Below, one piece after another: positions 50,580 to 60,035 of a stretch of 64,000 nt of DNA; position 1 is the stretch's first letter, and each line of letters begins with the position of its first letter. Source of the DNA: Vibrio bivalvicida (GTDB lineage: Bacteria > Pseudomonadota > Gammaproteobacteria > Enterobacterales > Vibrionaceae). The notes under the pieces were generated by a model. It saw only the letters and a program-made list of their open reading frames with translations, had not been told where the DNA came from and made no database searches. The position numbers were made by a program, and so were the translations under genes. The DNA lies in contig NZ_LLEI02000043.1 of NCBI RefSeq assembly GCF_001399455.2, positions 62,001 through 126,000 on the forward strand, read 5' to 3'.

Positions 50580-53201
50580 ATGGCAAAAGTACATGTCATT
50601 CCTCACACTCACTGGGATCGTGAGTGGTATTTTACTCAGCAAGACAGTGACGTTCTGGCAACTTATAACTTCACCAAAGTGATTGAGACTTTGGAGAATC
50701 AACCAAGCTACAGCTGCTACCACCTAGATGGTCAATCTGCGATTGTTGAAGATTACCTGAAAGTGCTGCCGTACATGCGTGAGCGTATGGCTAAATTGGT
50801 GAGCGATAAAAAACTGTTTATCGGCCCTTGGTACACTCAGACTGATACCTACAATGTGGCAGGCGAATCGATTATCCGCAACTTGAAATACGGAATGCAT
50901 ATCGCGGAAGAGCTAGGCCATAGTATGAAGGTCGGTTACCTGCCGGATACTTTTGGCCACAACGCGCAAATGCCAACACTGTTCAAGGGAATGGGGATCG
51001 ATAACATCGTATTTTGGCGTGGTATTGATTACGACCAACACGTAGAAAAATCGCACTTCTTCTGGAAGTCGCAAGGTGGAGATTCAATCTACGCTTACAA
51101 TCTAGTTCATGGTTACGGCGCGGCGAAAAACATCGTTCCAGATGCAGAGCACCTAGACAAAAAAATCTTCCCGATGATTGACAAGATTAAGTCGCTGTCA
51201 GGTCTCGATGAAGTGCTGATCCCATCAGGTGGCGATCAGGTCAACATTGACCCGAACCTACCGGAAACTTTGCAAGCAGCCAGCGAACGTTCGCCTGCAG
51301 GAGACGTCTACACCATCTCATCGATGGAACACTTTGTTGATTTTCTTCGCCGCAACAGCAATGAATTTGAGACTTACCAAGGTGAATTCAAAGCGCCGCG
51401 ATACACCCGTATCCATAAGACCATTGGCTCTGTTCGCTACGACATTAAAAAACTCAACTTCGAGATTGAGCAGTTCTTACTCAAGAAACTTGAAGTCGTG
51501 ATTGCGATTGCCAAGGCGCAAGGCATCACAGTTCACACTGAGCTGGTGGACATGGCTTGGAAGAAGATCCTTGAATGTCACGCGCATGACAGCATGGGCG
51601 GGTGCAATAGCGATGCCACTAACGCAGACATTATGCACCGTCTAAAGCAAGCTGAAGAAATCTGTCACGGCTTATATAACCTCGTCGTGAAAGAGATCGG
51701 CAGCAGCGCATGTGACGACAATGAAGTGATGATCTTTAACGGCCAAATCACACCATTTAACGGTGTTGCTAAAATCATCGCTTTCTCTAAGCATCCGTCT
51801 ATTGCTCTGTCTGATGGTAAAATTCTGCTTGCGACCGAAATTCTAGCGCGCGAAACCTTAGATGGTGGCAAGGTCATTGAAGTGACCAAAGATGGTGAGA
51901 AAGAAGTCGCTGTGCCGCCTTACTACCGATTTGAGCTGAACGTGAAGGTGTCCAACCTAGCTGCTATGGGTTACCAAGTTTTCCAAGTGGTTGAGTCAGA
52001 CTCAGCCATGCTTACACAGAACAGTGACGTTCAAATGATTGAAAACTCAGCGTTAACTGTCTCGCTGAAAGATGGTGAACTTAGCTTAGCCAACAAGGTG
52101 ACAGGTCGCATGATCGAGCAACTATTGCGCTTTGAAGAGCAAGCAGATGATGGTGACTCTTACGATTTCTCACCTTTAGAAGGGGACGCGCCACGTTTCC
52201 TCAATGAGTTTACTTGGTTATCTAGCCAAGTAGGTGAGACTGAGCAGACAATGACGCTGCTGGCAACAATGCCAGTGCCTTCAGATTTAGAGTCGCGTCA
52301 AGAAGGCAATGAGCTGATTCAAGCCAGTTTTGAAATTACACTGACACTAGATGCCAACGACGAGCAGCTAAAAGTGGCCATTGACACTGTAAATCAGGCG
52401 TGTGACCACCGCGTTCGTGTACTGATTAACTCCGATGTACAAAGCCAGGAATCAGTGGCCACTCAGCCATTCGCTGTGATGACGCGTCCAATTGCCCCGA
52501 GTGTTGAAGGCTGGCAAGCGCGCTTCCGTGAGTGTCCGGTTGATATTGAAACCACAGATGGTGCGATTGCGATTGAGCAAGCAGGTAAAGCGGTGGTGAT
52601 TAATGGTCGCGGCCTGAAAGAGTTCCAAGTTTTGCCAGGTGAACAGAGTGATGTGATTGCGCTAACGCTGTTTAAAGCAACGGGCAAGCTAGGTAAAGAT
52701 GATCTGTTGTGGCGCCCGGGGCGTGCTTCCGGCATCAACAATACTGTTGTGTATACGCCAGATGCTCAGCTGCAAAAATCGATGAGCTTTGCTTTCTCGA
52801 TTGCCATGCCGACTGATGCCAGCCATCAAGTGCTGCGAGCCTTAGAAAGCCAATATCTAGACATGCCATTTAGCTATCAGAAGCAGTCACTCAACAGCTT
52901 TGAAAACCGTCTCGAACGCTTCCAAGTTCGCTTTGATGCGCGTTCAGCGGTTAAGTCATTCAGTCTATTTGAAGTCAATCAGCCATTGACGCTTTCAAGC
53001 ATTGGTCACTCCTTCTATCAAGATAATGCCGTTATTGTGCGCCTGTTTAATGCGACAGAGGAGGTTCAGAAGCTTGATACCACAGCATTTGCCCATTTTG
53101 CTCAGGTGGAGCGTGTGAACTACCGTGAACAGAGTGTGGAACAAGAGTGGTCAGTCAAACCGAACAATTCCATCGACCTGCGAATTGGCTTTAGAATCTA
53201 G
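50580..53201 (+). CDS. mngB: GH38 alpha-mannosidase, MngB-like
   Basis: 873 residues, close to E. coli MngB (877). Catalytic features: HTHWDREWYF metal site, VGYLPDTFGHNAQMPTLFKG with the nucleophile Asp, VFWRG, and ECHAHDSMGGCNSDATNADI. The sequence parallels MngB along its length, including IGPWYTQTDTYNVAGESIIR. MngB splits 2-O-(6-phospho-alpha-mannosyl)-D-glycerate into mannose-6-phosphate and glycerate after PTS import. The same function is expected given the adjacent EIIBC, EIIA and ManA genes; other alpha-mannosides remain possible. Confidence 0.88.
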   Translation: MAKVHVIPHTHWDREWYFTQQDSDVLATYNFTKVIETLENQPSYSCYHLDGQSAIVEDYLKVLPYMRERMAKLVSDKKLFIGPWYTQTDTYNVAGESIIRNLKYGMHIAEELGHSMKVGYLPDTFGHNAQMPTLFKGMGIDNIVFWRGIDYDQHVEKSHFFWKSQGGDSIYAYNLVHGYGAAKNIVPDAEHLDKKIFPMIDKIKSLSGLDEVLIPSGGDQVNIDPNLPETLQAASERSPAGDVYTISSMEHFVDFLRRNSNEFETYQGEFKAPRYTRIHKTIGSVRYDIKKLNFEIEQFLLKKLEVVIAIAKAQGITVHTELVDMAWKKILECHAHDSMGGCNSDATNADIMHRLKQAEEICHGLYNLVVKEIGSSACDDNEVMIFNGQITPFNGVAKIIAFSKHPSIALSDGKILLATEILARETLDGGKVIEVTKDGEKEVAVPPYYRFELNVKVSNLAAMGYQVFQVVESDSAMLTQNSDVQMIENSALTVSLKDGELSLANKVTGRMIEQLLRFEEQADDGDSYDFSPLEGDAPRFLNEFTWLSSQVGETEQTMTLLATMPVPSDLESRQEGNELIQASFEITLTLDANDEQLKVAIDTVNQACDHRVRVLINSDVQSQESVATQPFAVMTRPIAPSVEGWQARFRECPVDIETTDGAIAIEQAGKAVVINGRGLKEFQVLPGEQSDVIALTLFKATGKLGKDDLLWRPGRASGINNTVVYTPDAQLQKSMSFAFSIAMPTDASHQVLRALESQYLDMPFSYQKQSLNSFENRLERFQVRFDARSAVKSFSLFEVNQPLTLSSIGHSFYQDNAVIVRLFNATEEVQKLDTTAFAHFAQVERVNYREQSVEQEWSVKPNNSIDLRIGFRI

Positions 53202-53215
53202 TGGAGTAGAGCACA

Positions 53216-54916
53216 ATGAACGAGAAAATTTATCAAAAAGTCGCTTTGCTCTATGGTGATGAGCAAGCTGATACTATTAGCCAAGATATTCTTGCTCTAG
53301 TTGAGAAATGGCAAGGCAAAGCACCGCAGTACGCCAACTGGGTCGATGAGACCACATCTTATCTCATCACTTACGGCGACAGTGTCCAAGAGCAAGGTCA
53401 ACCAACCTTAGCGACGATGAAAACCTTTGCTGATAAGTACCTGAATGGCGCATTGAGCAACATTCATATCTTGCCAATGTTCCCATACACCTCAGACGAT
53501 GGTTTTAGTGTGGTTGATTATCGCAAAGTTGATCCTAACTTAGGCGACTGGAGCGAGCTTAACGCATTAGCTGAAAATTTCGACTTGATGTATGACTGCG
53601 TGATTAATCACATCTCTAAAAGCAGTGACTGGTTTCAGCGCTTTTTAGCGGGTGATGAAGCTTATCAAGATTACTTTATTGAGTCTGACCCAAGCCTGGA
53701 TTATTCGAGTGTGACGCGCCCCCGCGCCTTATCGCTCCTAACACCGTTTACCAAGGCTTCGGGTGAGACAACTCATGTGTGGACCACCTTCTCAGAAGAC
53801 CAGATCGACATTAACTTTCAAAGCCCACAAGTCCTGCTCGAAAGCATTGATATTTTGCTGATGTACGCGGCAAATGGTGGTCGCTCAGTTCGCTTAGATG
53901 CAATTGGTTTTATCTGGAAAGTGCTGAACTCGACCTGTATTCACTTAGAGCAGGCTCACGAGATCATTAAGTTGTGGCGCATAGTGCTCGACGAGGTGAT
54001 GCCGGGCTCTCTGTTGATCACCGAAACCAATGTGCCGCACAAAGAGAACATCTCTTACTTTGGTCAAGGCGATGAAGCGCACATGGTGTATCAGTTCCCA
54101 CTGCCACCATTAACCTTGCACGCATTCTTAAGCCAAGATAGCCAAGTATTAACAACTTGGGCCAAAGGTTTAACGGCAGAGGCGATGGAGTCTCTCAATT
54201 CGGGACGCAAGACAACCTACTTTAACTTTCTTGCTAGCCATGATGGGATTGGCGTGCGACCAACAGAAGGCATTTTGAGCGATGAAGACCGTCAGATGAT
54301 GTGTCAGCAAGTTGAACGCAAAGGTGGACGAGTTAATTACAAGAATAACGGTGACGGTACTAAATCGCCTTACGAACTGAATATCAACTACCTGAGTGCG
54401 GTGACGGAGCTTAATGATAGTGACGAGTTAAAAGCGAGCAAGTTCCTAGCCGCGCAATCTATTTTGCTCTCGTTTATCGGTGTGCCTGCGGTTTACTATC
54501 ACAGCTTACTTGGCAGTGAAAATGATGTACAAGGCATGCTGGATTCGGGCATTAATCGTCGTATCAACCGTGAGAAGTTTGACTTTGCTCAGCTAGAAAC
54601 TGAGCTGGCCCAAGAGGGCTCTTTACGTCAACGTGTTTACACTGAAATGACTCGTCTTCTCCAACTGCGTAAAGAGCAAAAAGCGTTCTCACCTAGCTCA
54701 TCTCAGCAAGTGCTAGAGCTAGGTCATGGACTGTTTGGACTTAAACGCGGTGAAGGTGAAAGTGCGATTCAATTTGTGGTCAACCTATCGCAACAAGCAG
54801 CGGAAGTGTCGCTAGCAACAGGTGGTTTGGATCTGATTTCACAGCGCGAGTTTGACGCGCAATTTACACTTAAACCATATCAATTTGTCTGGCTGACTCA
54901 GCCGCAAGCGAAGTAG
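53216..54916 (+). CDS. GH13_18 sugar phosphorylase (sucrose/glucosylglycerate phosphorylase-like)
   Basis: 566 residues. GH13 conserved regions: MYDCVINHISKSSDWFQRFL, GGRSVRLDAIGFIWKVLNST with the nucleophile Asp, LLITETNVPHKENISYFGQG with the acid/base Glu, and FLASHDGIGVRPTEGILSDE with the third Asp. This combination with the long N-terminus matches GH13 subfamily 18: sucrose phosphorylase and glucosylglycerate phosphorylase (E. coli YcjM). In this operon glucosylglycerate is the more fitting substrate, with phosphorolysis giving glucose-1-phosphate and glycerate. The subfamily is clear; the specificity is inference. Confidence 0.85.
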   Translation: MNEKIYQKVALLYGDEQADTISQDILALVEKWQGKAPQYANWVDETTSYLITYGDSVQEQGQPTLATMKTFADKYLNGALSNIHILPMFPYTSDDGFSVVDYRKVDPNLGDWSELNALAENFDLMYDCVINHISKSSDWFQRFLAGDEAYQDYFIESDPSLDYSSVTRPRALSLLTPFTKASGETTHVWTTFSEDQIDINFQSPQVLLESIDILLMYAANGGRSVRLDAIGFIWKVLNSTCIHLEQAHEIIKLWRIVLDEVMPGSLLITETNVPHKENISYFGQGDEAHMVYQFPLPPLTLHAFLSQDSQVLTTWAKGLTAEAMESLNSGRKTTYFNFLASHDGIGVRPTEGILSDEDRQMMCQQVERKGGRVNYKNNGDGTKSPYELNINYLSAVTELNDSDELKASKFLAAQSILLSFIGVPAVYYHSLLGSENDVQGMLDSGINRRINREKFDFAQLETELAQEGSLRQRVYTEMTRLLQLRKEQKAFSPSSSQQVLELGHGLFGLKRGEGESAIQFVVNLSQQAAEVSLATGGLDLISQREFDAQFTLKPYQFVWLTQPQAK

Positions 54917-54925
54917 TAGGAGTTT

Positions 54926-55537
54926 ATGATGAAACTAGCTAACTTAACGTCTGAAAATCTAATCATGCTCGATGCTACCTTTAATGGACGCTTCGCGGCG
55001 ATCAATGCCTTGGTCGACAAAATTAATCAAGCGGGCAAGTTAACCGACCGTGACCAGTTCCTCGAAGCCGTGCTTAAACGTGAAGACGAAGGCCCGACGG
55101 CTCTTGGTGAATACTTAGCGGTGCCACATGGTAAGTCGCCAGCCGTAAAAGAGCCGGTGTTTGCCTGCGCGTTTGTTAAAGATGAGATGCAGTGGAAAGG
55201 TCTAGATGGCGATGAGCCGGTGACCATGATCTTCCTGTTGGCTATTCCGCCAGCAGAAGCTGGATCGACCCATATGGAAGTGCTTACCACGCTGACTTCT
55301 TCACTGGTGGATGATGATTTTCGTGACCAACTGCAAGCAGCAAACTCTCCGCAACAAGTGATGGCGCTATTTGGTGCAGGACAAGAGGCAGAAAGTTACG
55401 CAGAGCAGTCACCTGAGTCAGCTCAAGAAGAGCCAAATTCAACCGAAGAGCTGGCGCAAGATCTTAGTCGCTTTGCTTATCCGTTGGTGCTTGGTGCGGG
55501 CGTACTGATTTCAGCATTCCTGTTCCTATTACTTTAA
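54926..55537 (+). CDS. PTS EIIA (fructose/mannitol type) with C-terminal membrane anchor
   Basis: 203 residues. The EIIA-2 domain spans about 1-150 with the phosphorylatable His in LGEYLAVPHGKSPAVKEPVF and FLLAIPPAEAGSTHMEVLTT. A 30-residue acidic linker (ESYAEQSPESAQEEPNSTEE) leads to one C-terminal hydrophobic segment (FAYPLVLGAGVLISAFLFLL). EIIA domains are normally soluble or fused to EIIBC; a tail anchor would hold this one at the membrane beside EIIBC. The gene is separated from EIIBC by two enzyme genes. Confidence 0.85.
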   Translation: MMKLANLTSENLIMLDATFNGRFAAINALVDKINQAGKLTDRDQFLEAVLKREDEGPTALGEYLAVPHGKSPAVKEPVFACAFVKDEMQWKGLDGDEPVTMIFLLAIPPAEAGSTHMEVLTTLTSSLVDDDFRDQLQAANSPQQVMALFGAGQEAESYAEQSPESAQEEPNSTEELAQDLSRFAYPLVLGAGVLISAFLFLLL

Positions 55538-55546
55538 TGGTGCGTT

Positions 55547-56734
55547 GTGTCTGTTTTTAAACTGGATAACGTTATTCAAAACTACGCGTGGGGCAGTAAA
55601 GAGTCGATTTCTAAAATGTTTGGAATCGATAACTCGGACTGCCAACCGCAAGCGGAGATTTGGATGGGCGCACACCCCAATGGATGTTCGCGTGTCGCAG
55701 CGACGGGAGAGCTGCTTTCTGAAGTGATTGCCCAAGACAGCAAGAGTATATTTGGGGACTACACTGCGATGCGTTTTGGTGAGCTGCCATATCTATTTAA
55801 GGTGCTTGCGGCAGAAGCGCCGTTATCGATTCAGGTTCATCCCAGTAAACACAAAGCGGAAGCAGGATTCACTCGTGAAAATGAACAGGGGATTGCACTT
55901 AACGCTGCCCATCGTAATTACAAGGACCCGAACCACAAGCCTGAGCTGGTGTATGCGTTAACCTTTTACAAAGCGATGAATGGCTTTCGGCCTATTAGTC
56001 AGATCATCGATCTGTTTCAACAGGCGGCTATTGCAAGCTTAGATGCTGAGGTGAGCGCGCTTGAAGCGAGGCCAAACAGCGATGGCTTACGTGAGTTTTT
56101 CACTGCCATAATGTCTTTGGGTGAACAGAGAAAAACCAGCGCTTTAAAGCAGCTTGATCAAGCATTTGTACGTGGCCCAAAAACCGCCTTAATGCGTGAA
56201 GTGTTTGAGTATGTGGCGGAGTTTAACAAGCACTATCCGGGTGATATTGGATTGTTCTCTCCGCTGTTTCTTAACACGATTGAATTAGCGCCGGGTGAGG
56301 CTATGTTCCTTCACGCTGAAACGCCGCATGCCTATGTTCAAGGCACTGGGCTAGAGATCATGGCCAACTCAGACAATGTGCTGCGTGCAGGCTTAACACC
56401 CAAGCATATTGATGTGGATGAGTTAATTGATAACACCTTGTTTGTCTCTACCAATCCGGAGCAAATCAAGCTGGCACCGATCTACAAAGAAGGAAAGTTG
56501 AGTTACCCAATTCCAGTCGATGACTTTGGTTTTGATATCTTGACTGCCAATGACGCGATCAAGCGTCAATACCTTCGTAGTGCTGAGATTCTGTTCTGTG
56601 TTGAGGGGGATGTTCAGGTTGAAGTGAATCAGCAATCGTTGCGACTAAAACCAGGAGAATCAGTGTTTATTAGCAATGACTCGGGTATGTACAGTTACCA
56701 AGGCAACGGTACTCTAGCACGCGCCTACAATTAA
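55547..56734 (+). CDS. manA: Mannose-6-phosphate isomerase, class I
   Basis: 395 residues. GTG start at 55547, 9 bases after the EIIA stop; an ATG at 55537 is out of frame. Type I PMI features: NVIQNYAWGSKESISKMFGI, LSIQVHPSKHKAEAGFTREN with the Gln-His zinc pair, PELVYAL with the Glu, HAETPHAYVQGTGLEIMANS with the last His. It converts mannose-6-phosphate (from the MngB-like reaction) to fructose-6-phosphate. Last gene of the PTS operon, closed by a terminator shared with ppiB. Confidence 0.92.
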   Translation: MSVFKLDNVIQNYAWGSKESISKMFGIDNSDCQPQAEIWMGAHPNGCSRVAATGELLSEVIAQDSKSIFGDYTAMRFGELPYLFKVLAAEAPLSIQVHPSKHKAEAGFTRENEQGIALNAAHRNYKDPNHKPELVYALTFYKAMNGFRPISQIIDLFQQAAIASLDAEVSALEARPNSDGLREFFTAIMSLGEQRKTSALKQLDQAFVRGPKTALMREVFEYVAEFNKHYPGDIGLFSPLFLNTIELAPGEAMFLHAETPHAYVQGTGLEIMANSDNVLRAGLTPKHIDVDELIDNTLFVSTNPEQIKLAPIYKEGKLSYPIPVDDFGFDILTANDAIKRQYLRSAEILFCVEGDVQVEVNQQSLRLKPGESVFISNDSGMYSYQGNGTLARAYN

Positions 56735-56741
56735 GGTTATA

Positions 56742-56772
56742 AAATCCCCAAGTTTCAGCTTGGGGATTTTTT
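56742..56772. terminator. Bidirectional terminator between manA and ppiB
   Basis: An 11-bp stem (AAATCCCCAAG / CTTGGGGATTT) with a 6-base loop, flanked by T residues on the plus side and A-rich sequence on the other, so it can end both transcripts. Confidence 0.85.
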
Positions 56773-57266
56773 TACTCAGAGACAGTCACTTTGTTGATCT
56801 TAATTGTATCTAAAGGCACGTCATCGTGGCCTTTCTTACTGCCAGTCATTGCTTTACTTATGTTGTTTACCACATCCATCCCTGCGGTAACTTTACCAAA
56901 CACAGCATAGCCCCAGCCTTGGTTGGTCTTAGCGGTGTGATCAAGAAAGTCATTGTCGTCTAGATTGATAAAAAACTGCGCTGTAGCAGAGTGCGGGGCG
57001 TCAGTGCGAGCGAAAGCGATGGTTCCCGTTTTATTCTTTAAGCCGCGGTTTGCTTCGTTGGCGATAGGTGCATGTGTTTCTTTCTCAGTCATGTCTTCGA
57101 TATGACCGCCACCTTGAATCATAAAACCGTCAATCACACGGTGAAAAATCGTGCCTTCATAAAATCCTTCTTGGCAGTAACGTAAAAAATTCTTAGAACT
57201 GACAGGAGCTTTCTCCATGTTTAGTTCAATTTCAATATCGCCATAAGTGGTTGATAAAATAATCAT
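56772..57266 (-). CDS. ppiB: Peptidyl-prolyl cis-trans isomerase B (cyclophilin)
   Basis: 164 residues. Cyclophilin motifs: [40 protein letters not shown] and [20 protein letters not shown]. It matches cytoplasmic PpiB of E. coli through to the VSE C-terminus. No signal peptide. It catalyses X-Pro isomerisation. Single gene. Confidence 0.94.
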   Translation of the reverse strand: MIILSTTYGDIEIELNMEKAPVSSKNFLRYCQEGFYEGTIFHRVIDGFMIQGGGHIEDMTEKETHAPIANEANRGLKNKTGTIAFARTDAPHSATAQFFINLDDNDFLDHTAKTNQGWGYAVFGKVTAGMDVVNNISKAMTGSKKGHDDVPLDTIKINKVTVSE

Positions 57267-57396
57267 TGTTATTACTCAGTTGGAAAGAAACCGCACAATT
57301 ATAGCAAGGTTCGCTTATAGAGAATATTAATCAGTTTCAACCAGGTGTTTTCCCAAGAAGCGTGCCATTAACTCAAGGTTTCAACTTTTCCTTGAA

Positions 57397-57416
57397 GCCT
57401 TAACCGAGCCTTAACC
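57397..57416 (+). promoter_or_regulatory. 11-bp-period direct repeat upstream of the RND operon
   Basis: GCCTTAACC occurs at 57397-57405 and again at 57408-57416, one helical turn apart, with a degenerate CCTTGAAG just before. OmpR-family regulators bind such direct repeats, and one is encoded downstream (63238). Confidence 0.55.
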
Positions 57417-57461
57417 CCCGTGTTTGTTACTTTTCTTGCACAATAGTGGGAGAAGACAACA

Positions 57462-58853
57462 ATGACATTGCGATATTCCATCCTTGCTCTGATGCTGGCT
57501 GGTGTTATGGGCTGTGCGACAGGGACCGATGCCAATTATGCCGGACAAGCGCAACTGAATAGCACTCAGTCGATAGAGCAGCTGCTCGAACAAGTGGTAG
57601 CAGATAGACAACTCGATGCGGCAGTTGACGAAGCCGAGCAGGCGACTCTGCTAACCGATTTAATTCAAATACCTGAACTAGAGAAGTACCTTGATGCCGC
57701 TTTCGCGCATAGCCCAAGCCTGCAACAAAGTGTTATTGCGTTAAAAATTGCTTATGCGCAGCAGGGCGTGACCGTTGCTGACCAGTTACCAACGGCTAAT
57801 GCGAGCTTTAAAGGTCAATCCAAACAAGATGCAGATGACAGTTATACAGGAGAAGTGACAGTAAGCTGGGAACTAGATCTGTGGCAGAAACTCGCAGATA
57901 GTAGCGAGGCTGCACGAAAAGATGTCGCGGCCTCTCAGGCAAGCCTGCAGTCCGCGAAAGATCTATTAGCCGCTAATATCATGCGTGGTTGGTTGGAAAT
58001 CAGCGTTAACCAGCAATTACTTGATATAGAGCAGAGAAGGCTTGGTGTGCAGCAAAACAATGAAGTGCTGGTGTTAGAACGGTATCAGGTGGGGTTAGGC
58101 AGTCTGGAAGATTTAGATAATGCCAAAACCAGTACCGCGTCTAGCCGCTCTACAGTGGCGAAGTATCAGGAAAACCTTGCACAAAGCAAACGTAGCCTTC
58201 AATTACTTACCGGCCAGTGGCAATCCGAGTTGCAGCAGCTAGAGGTAGCCATGACATTTCCAGAAGTCGTGAACCCTCTTGATTCTCTTGCTCAGCAGAA
58301 CATGGCTGGTCGCCCTGACTTGCAGCAAGCCTTCTACAATATCGAGGCTGAAGCCCTTCGTACCGATGCGGCTTACAAAGCTATGCTGCCGTCTTTTAGT
58401 TTGACAGCAAGCCTGACTGATATTGCGCAGTCACCAAGTGAAGCTTTGTTGACTAACCCATTATGGAGTTTGCTCGGGCAACTATCGGCACCACTTTTCC
58501 AGGGGGGAAAGCTCAAATCTCAGGCTGAAATTGCTCAATTCACCACAGAGAAAAACTATTGGACTTATCAGGAAACTCTACTGAAGGCGATCAATGAAGT
58601 TGAGAACGCAGTGGGGCAAGAGTATTCGCTCGAAAAGCAGCAGTTGCACCTCAATCAGGCATTCACAAGCTCGAAGCGTAGCTTTGTCAGTTACGAAGAG
58701 AAGTATCGTACAGGCTTGGTCGACATCTTTGATTTACTGACCGTTCAGCAGCAGACCTACAACACAGAAGCACAGCTAGTTGAAGCCACCTATCAACGTC
58801 TATTAAACCGAATTGATTTAGGCCTAGCTCTGGGCCTAGGAGTATCATCATGA
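57462..58853 (+). CDS. TolC/NodT-family outer-membrane efflux lipoprotein
   Basis: 463 residues. The lipobox VMGC puts the lipidated Cys at residue 18. Two outer-membrane-efflux repeats follow (LEKYLDAAFAHSPSLQQSVI; PDLQQAFYNIEAEALRTDAA), each giving a long coiled-coil and a beta-hairpin. Size and lipobox indicate NodT/OprM type rather than TolC itself. It overlaps the adaptor gene by 4 bases (ATGA). It forms the outer-membrane exit duct of the tripartite pump. Confidence 0.9.
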   Translation: MTLRYSILALMLAGVMGCATGTDANYAGQAQLNSTQSIEQLLEQVVADRQLDAAVDEAEQATLLTDLIQIPELEKYLDAAFAHSPSLQQSVIALKIAYAQQGVTVADQLPTANASFKGQSKQDADDSYTGEVTVSWELDLWQKLADSSEAARKDVAASQASLQSAKDLLAANIMRGWLEISVNQQLLDIEQRRLGVQQNNEVLVLERYQVGLGSLEDLDNAKTSTASSRSTVAKYQENLAQSKRSLQLLTGQWQSELQQLEVAMTFPEVVNPLDSLAQQNMAGRPDLQQAFYNIEAEALRTDAAYKAMLPSFSLTASLTDIAQSPSEALLTNPLWSLLGQLSAPLFQGGKLKSQAEIAQFTTEKNYWTYQETLLKAINEVENAVGQEYSLEKQQLHLNQAFTSSKRSFVSYEEKYRTGLVDIFDLLTVQQQTYNTEAQLVEATYQRLLNRIDLGLALGLGVSS

Positions 58854-60034
58854 AGAAAAATGCCATCACCTTAGCGGTTACGCTTGCCGCTGCAGGAAGT
58901 ATCTTCGCAGCTATTGGCTACATCGGTAGTCACATGGCGCAAGCGAGCGAGAGCAGTCCATCTGAACAGCAAGTGACTGACGTTGCGCCGCTACTATCAA
59001 TAGAAGAAAGTCTAAAACTTCAGCAAGTTGCGGTGCAGACAACAAGTAGTGGCAGCTATCAGGCCGAGGTTGTCGGTTATGGCGAAACCCGTTCTCGATA
59101 TCAACTCAACTACGCCAGTGAAGTCAGTGGTCGAGTGGCAACATTGTCGGATGCGTTTGAGACAGGCAAAGTGGTGACCAAAGGTGCGATATTGGCAAAG
59201 CTGGATGATACTGGGTATCAGCAGGCGTTGGCTCAAGCCAAATCTGACGTAGCGACGGCTGAGCTTGAGCTTTTAGAAGAACAGCGTGAGGGAGAGCAGG
59301 CGAAATCTGAGTGGCAGCGTTCAGGTCTAAGTGGAGAGCCGAACTCACCATTGGTGCTCAGAGAGCCTCAACTCGCCAGTGCCGAAGCTAAATTGGCCAA
59401 TGCAAGACAGGCATTAAAGAGCGCAGAGAAAGACCTAAAAGATACAGTGATACGCGCTCCATTTACCGCGATTGTCGTGAGCAGAGATGTCCAGCCGGGA
59501 AGTTATCTGAGCGCTGGTGGCGCTGTTGCCACCTTGTACAGTGTGGAACGAGTTGAAGTGGAAGTACCGCTTTCGGAGCAACAGTGGGGGAATTTGCCGA
59601 CCTCAAATGACATCAGTGACTGGCAGGTGACGCTGACTGATAGTAGTGGTGCACATCAATGGCTTGGTAAGGTTGATAGGTCGTTCCAGCATGTGACTCA
59701 GGAAACTCGCCAGCGTTCTCTGGTAGTTGTAGTCGATAACCCTCTTGAAGCGGGCACCCCCCTTTATCCGGGCACCTTCGTTAAAGCGACATTAAGTGGT
59801 GCAGAAAAGAACGAGCTGTGGGAAGTGCCAGCATCAGCGATTTCCCAACAAAGTGAAATCTGGACAGTAGATGAGCAAGGTCTGCTGCAAAAGTCGAACG
59901 TCAGCAAACAGTTTGGCCGTGATGGCAAAGTGTATGTAACTCCAATTTCGGCTGAAGAAGCTGCTTTGGTGGTGCTGAGACCACTGAGTAACTTCAAGCC
60001 AGGTATGAAAGTGACGCCAAGTGAGGAAGGGTAA
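58850..60034 (+). CDS. RND periplasmic adaptor (HlyD/AcrA-type)
   Basis: 394 residues. One N-terminal transmembrane segment (AITLAVTLAAAGSIFAAIGY) and then the lipoyl/hairpin layout: VGYGETRSRYQLNYASEVSG, an extended coiled coil (VATAELELLEEQREGEQAKS), IRAPFTAIVVSRDVQPGSYL, a barrel with VEVEVPLSEQQWGNLPTSND and a C-terminal membrane-proximal domain. Bridges the RND pump to the outer-membrane duct. Overlaps its neighbour upstream. Confidence 0.9.
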   Translation: MKKNAITLAVTLAAAGSIFAAIGYIGSHMAQASESSPSEQQVTDVAPLLSIEESLKLQQVAVQTTSSGSYQAEVVGYGETRSRYQLNYASEVSGRVATLSDAFETGKVVTKGAILAKLDDTGYQQALAQAKSDVATAELELLEEQREGEQAKSEWQRSGLSGEPNSPLVLREPQLASAEAKLANARQALKSAEKDLKDTVIRAPFTAIVVSRDVQPGSYLSAGGAVATLYSVERVEVEVPLSEQQWGNLPTSNDISDWQVTLTDSSGAHQWLGKVDRSFQHVTQETRQRSLVVVVDNPLEAGTPLYPGTFVKATLSGAEKNELWEVPASAISQQSEIWTVDEQGLLQKSNVSKQFGRDGKVYVTPISAEEAALVVLRPLSNFKPGMKVTPSEEG

Positions 60035-60035
60035 T

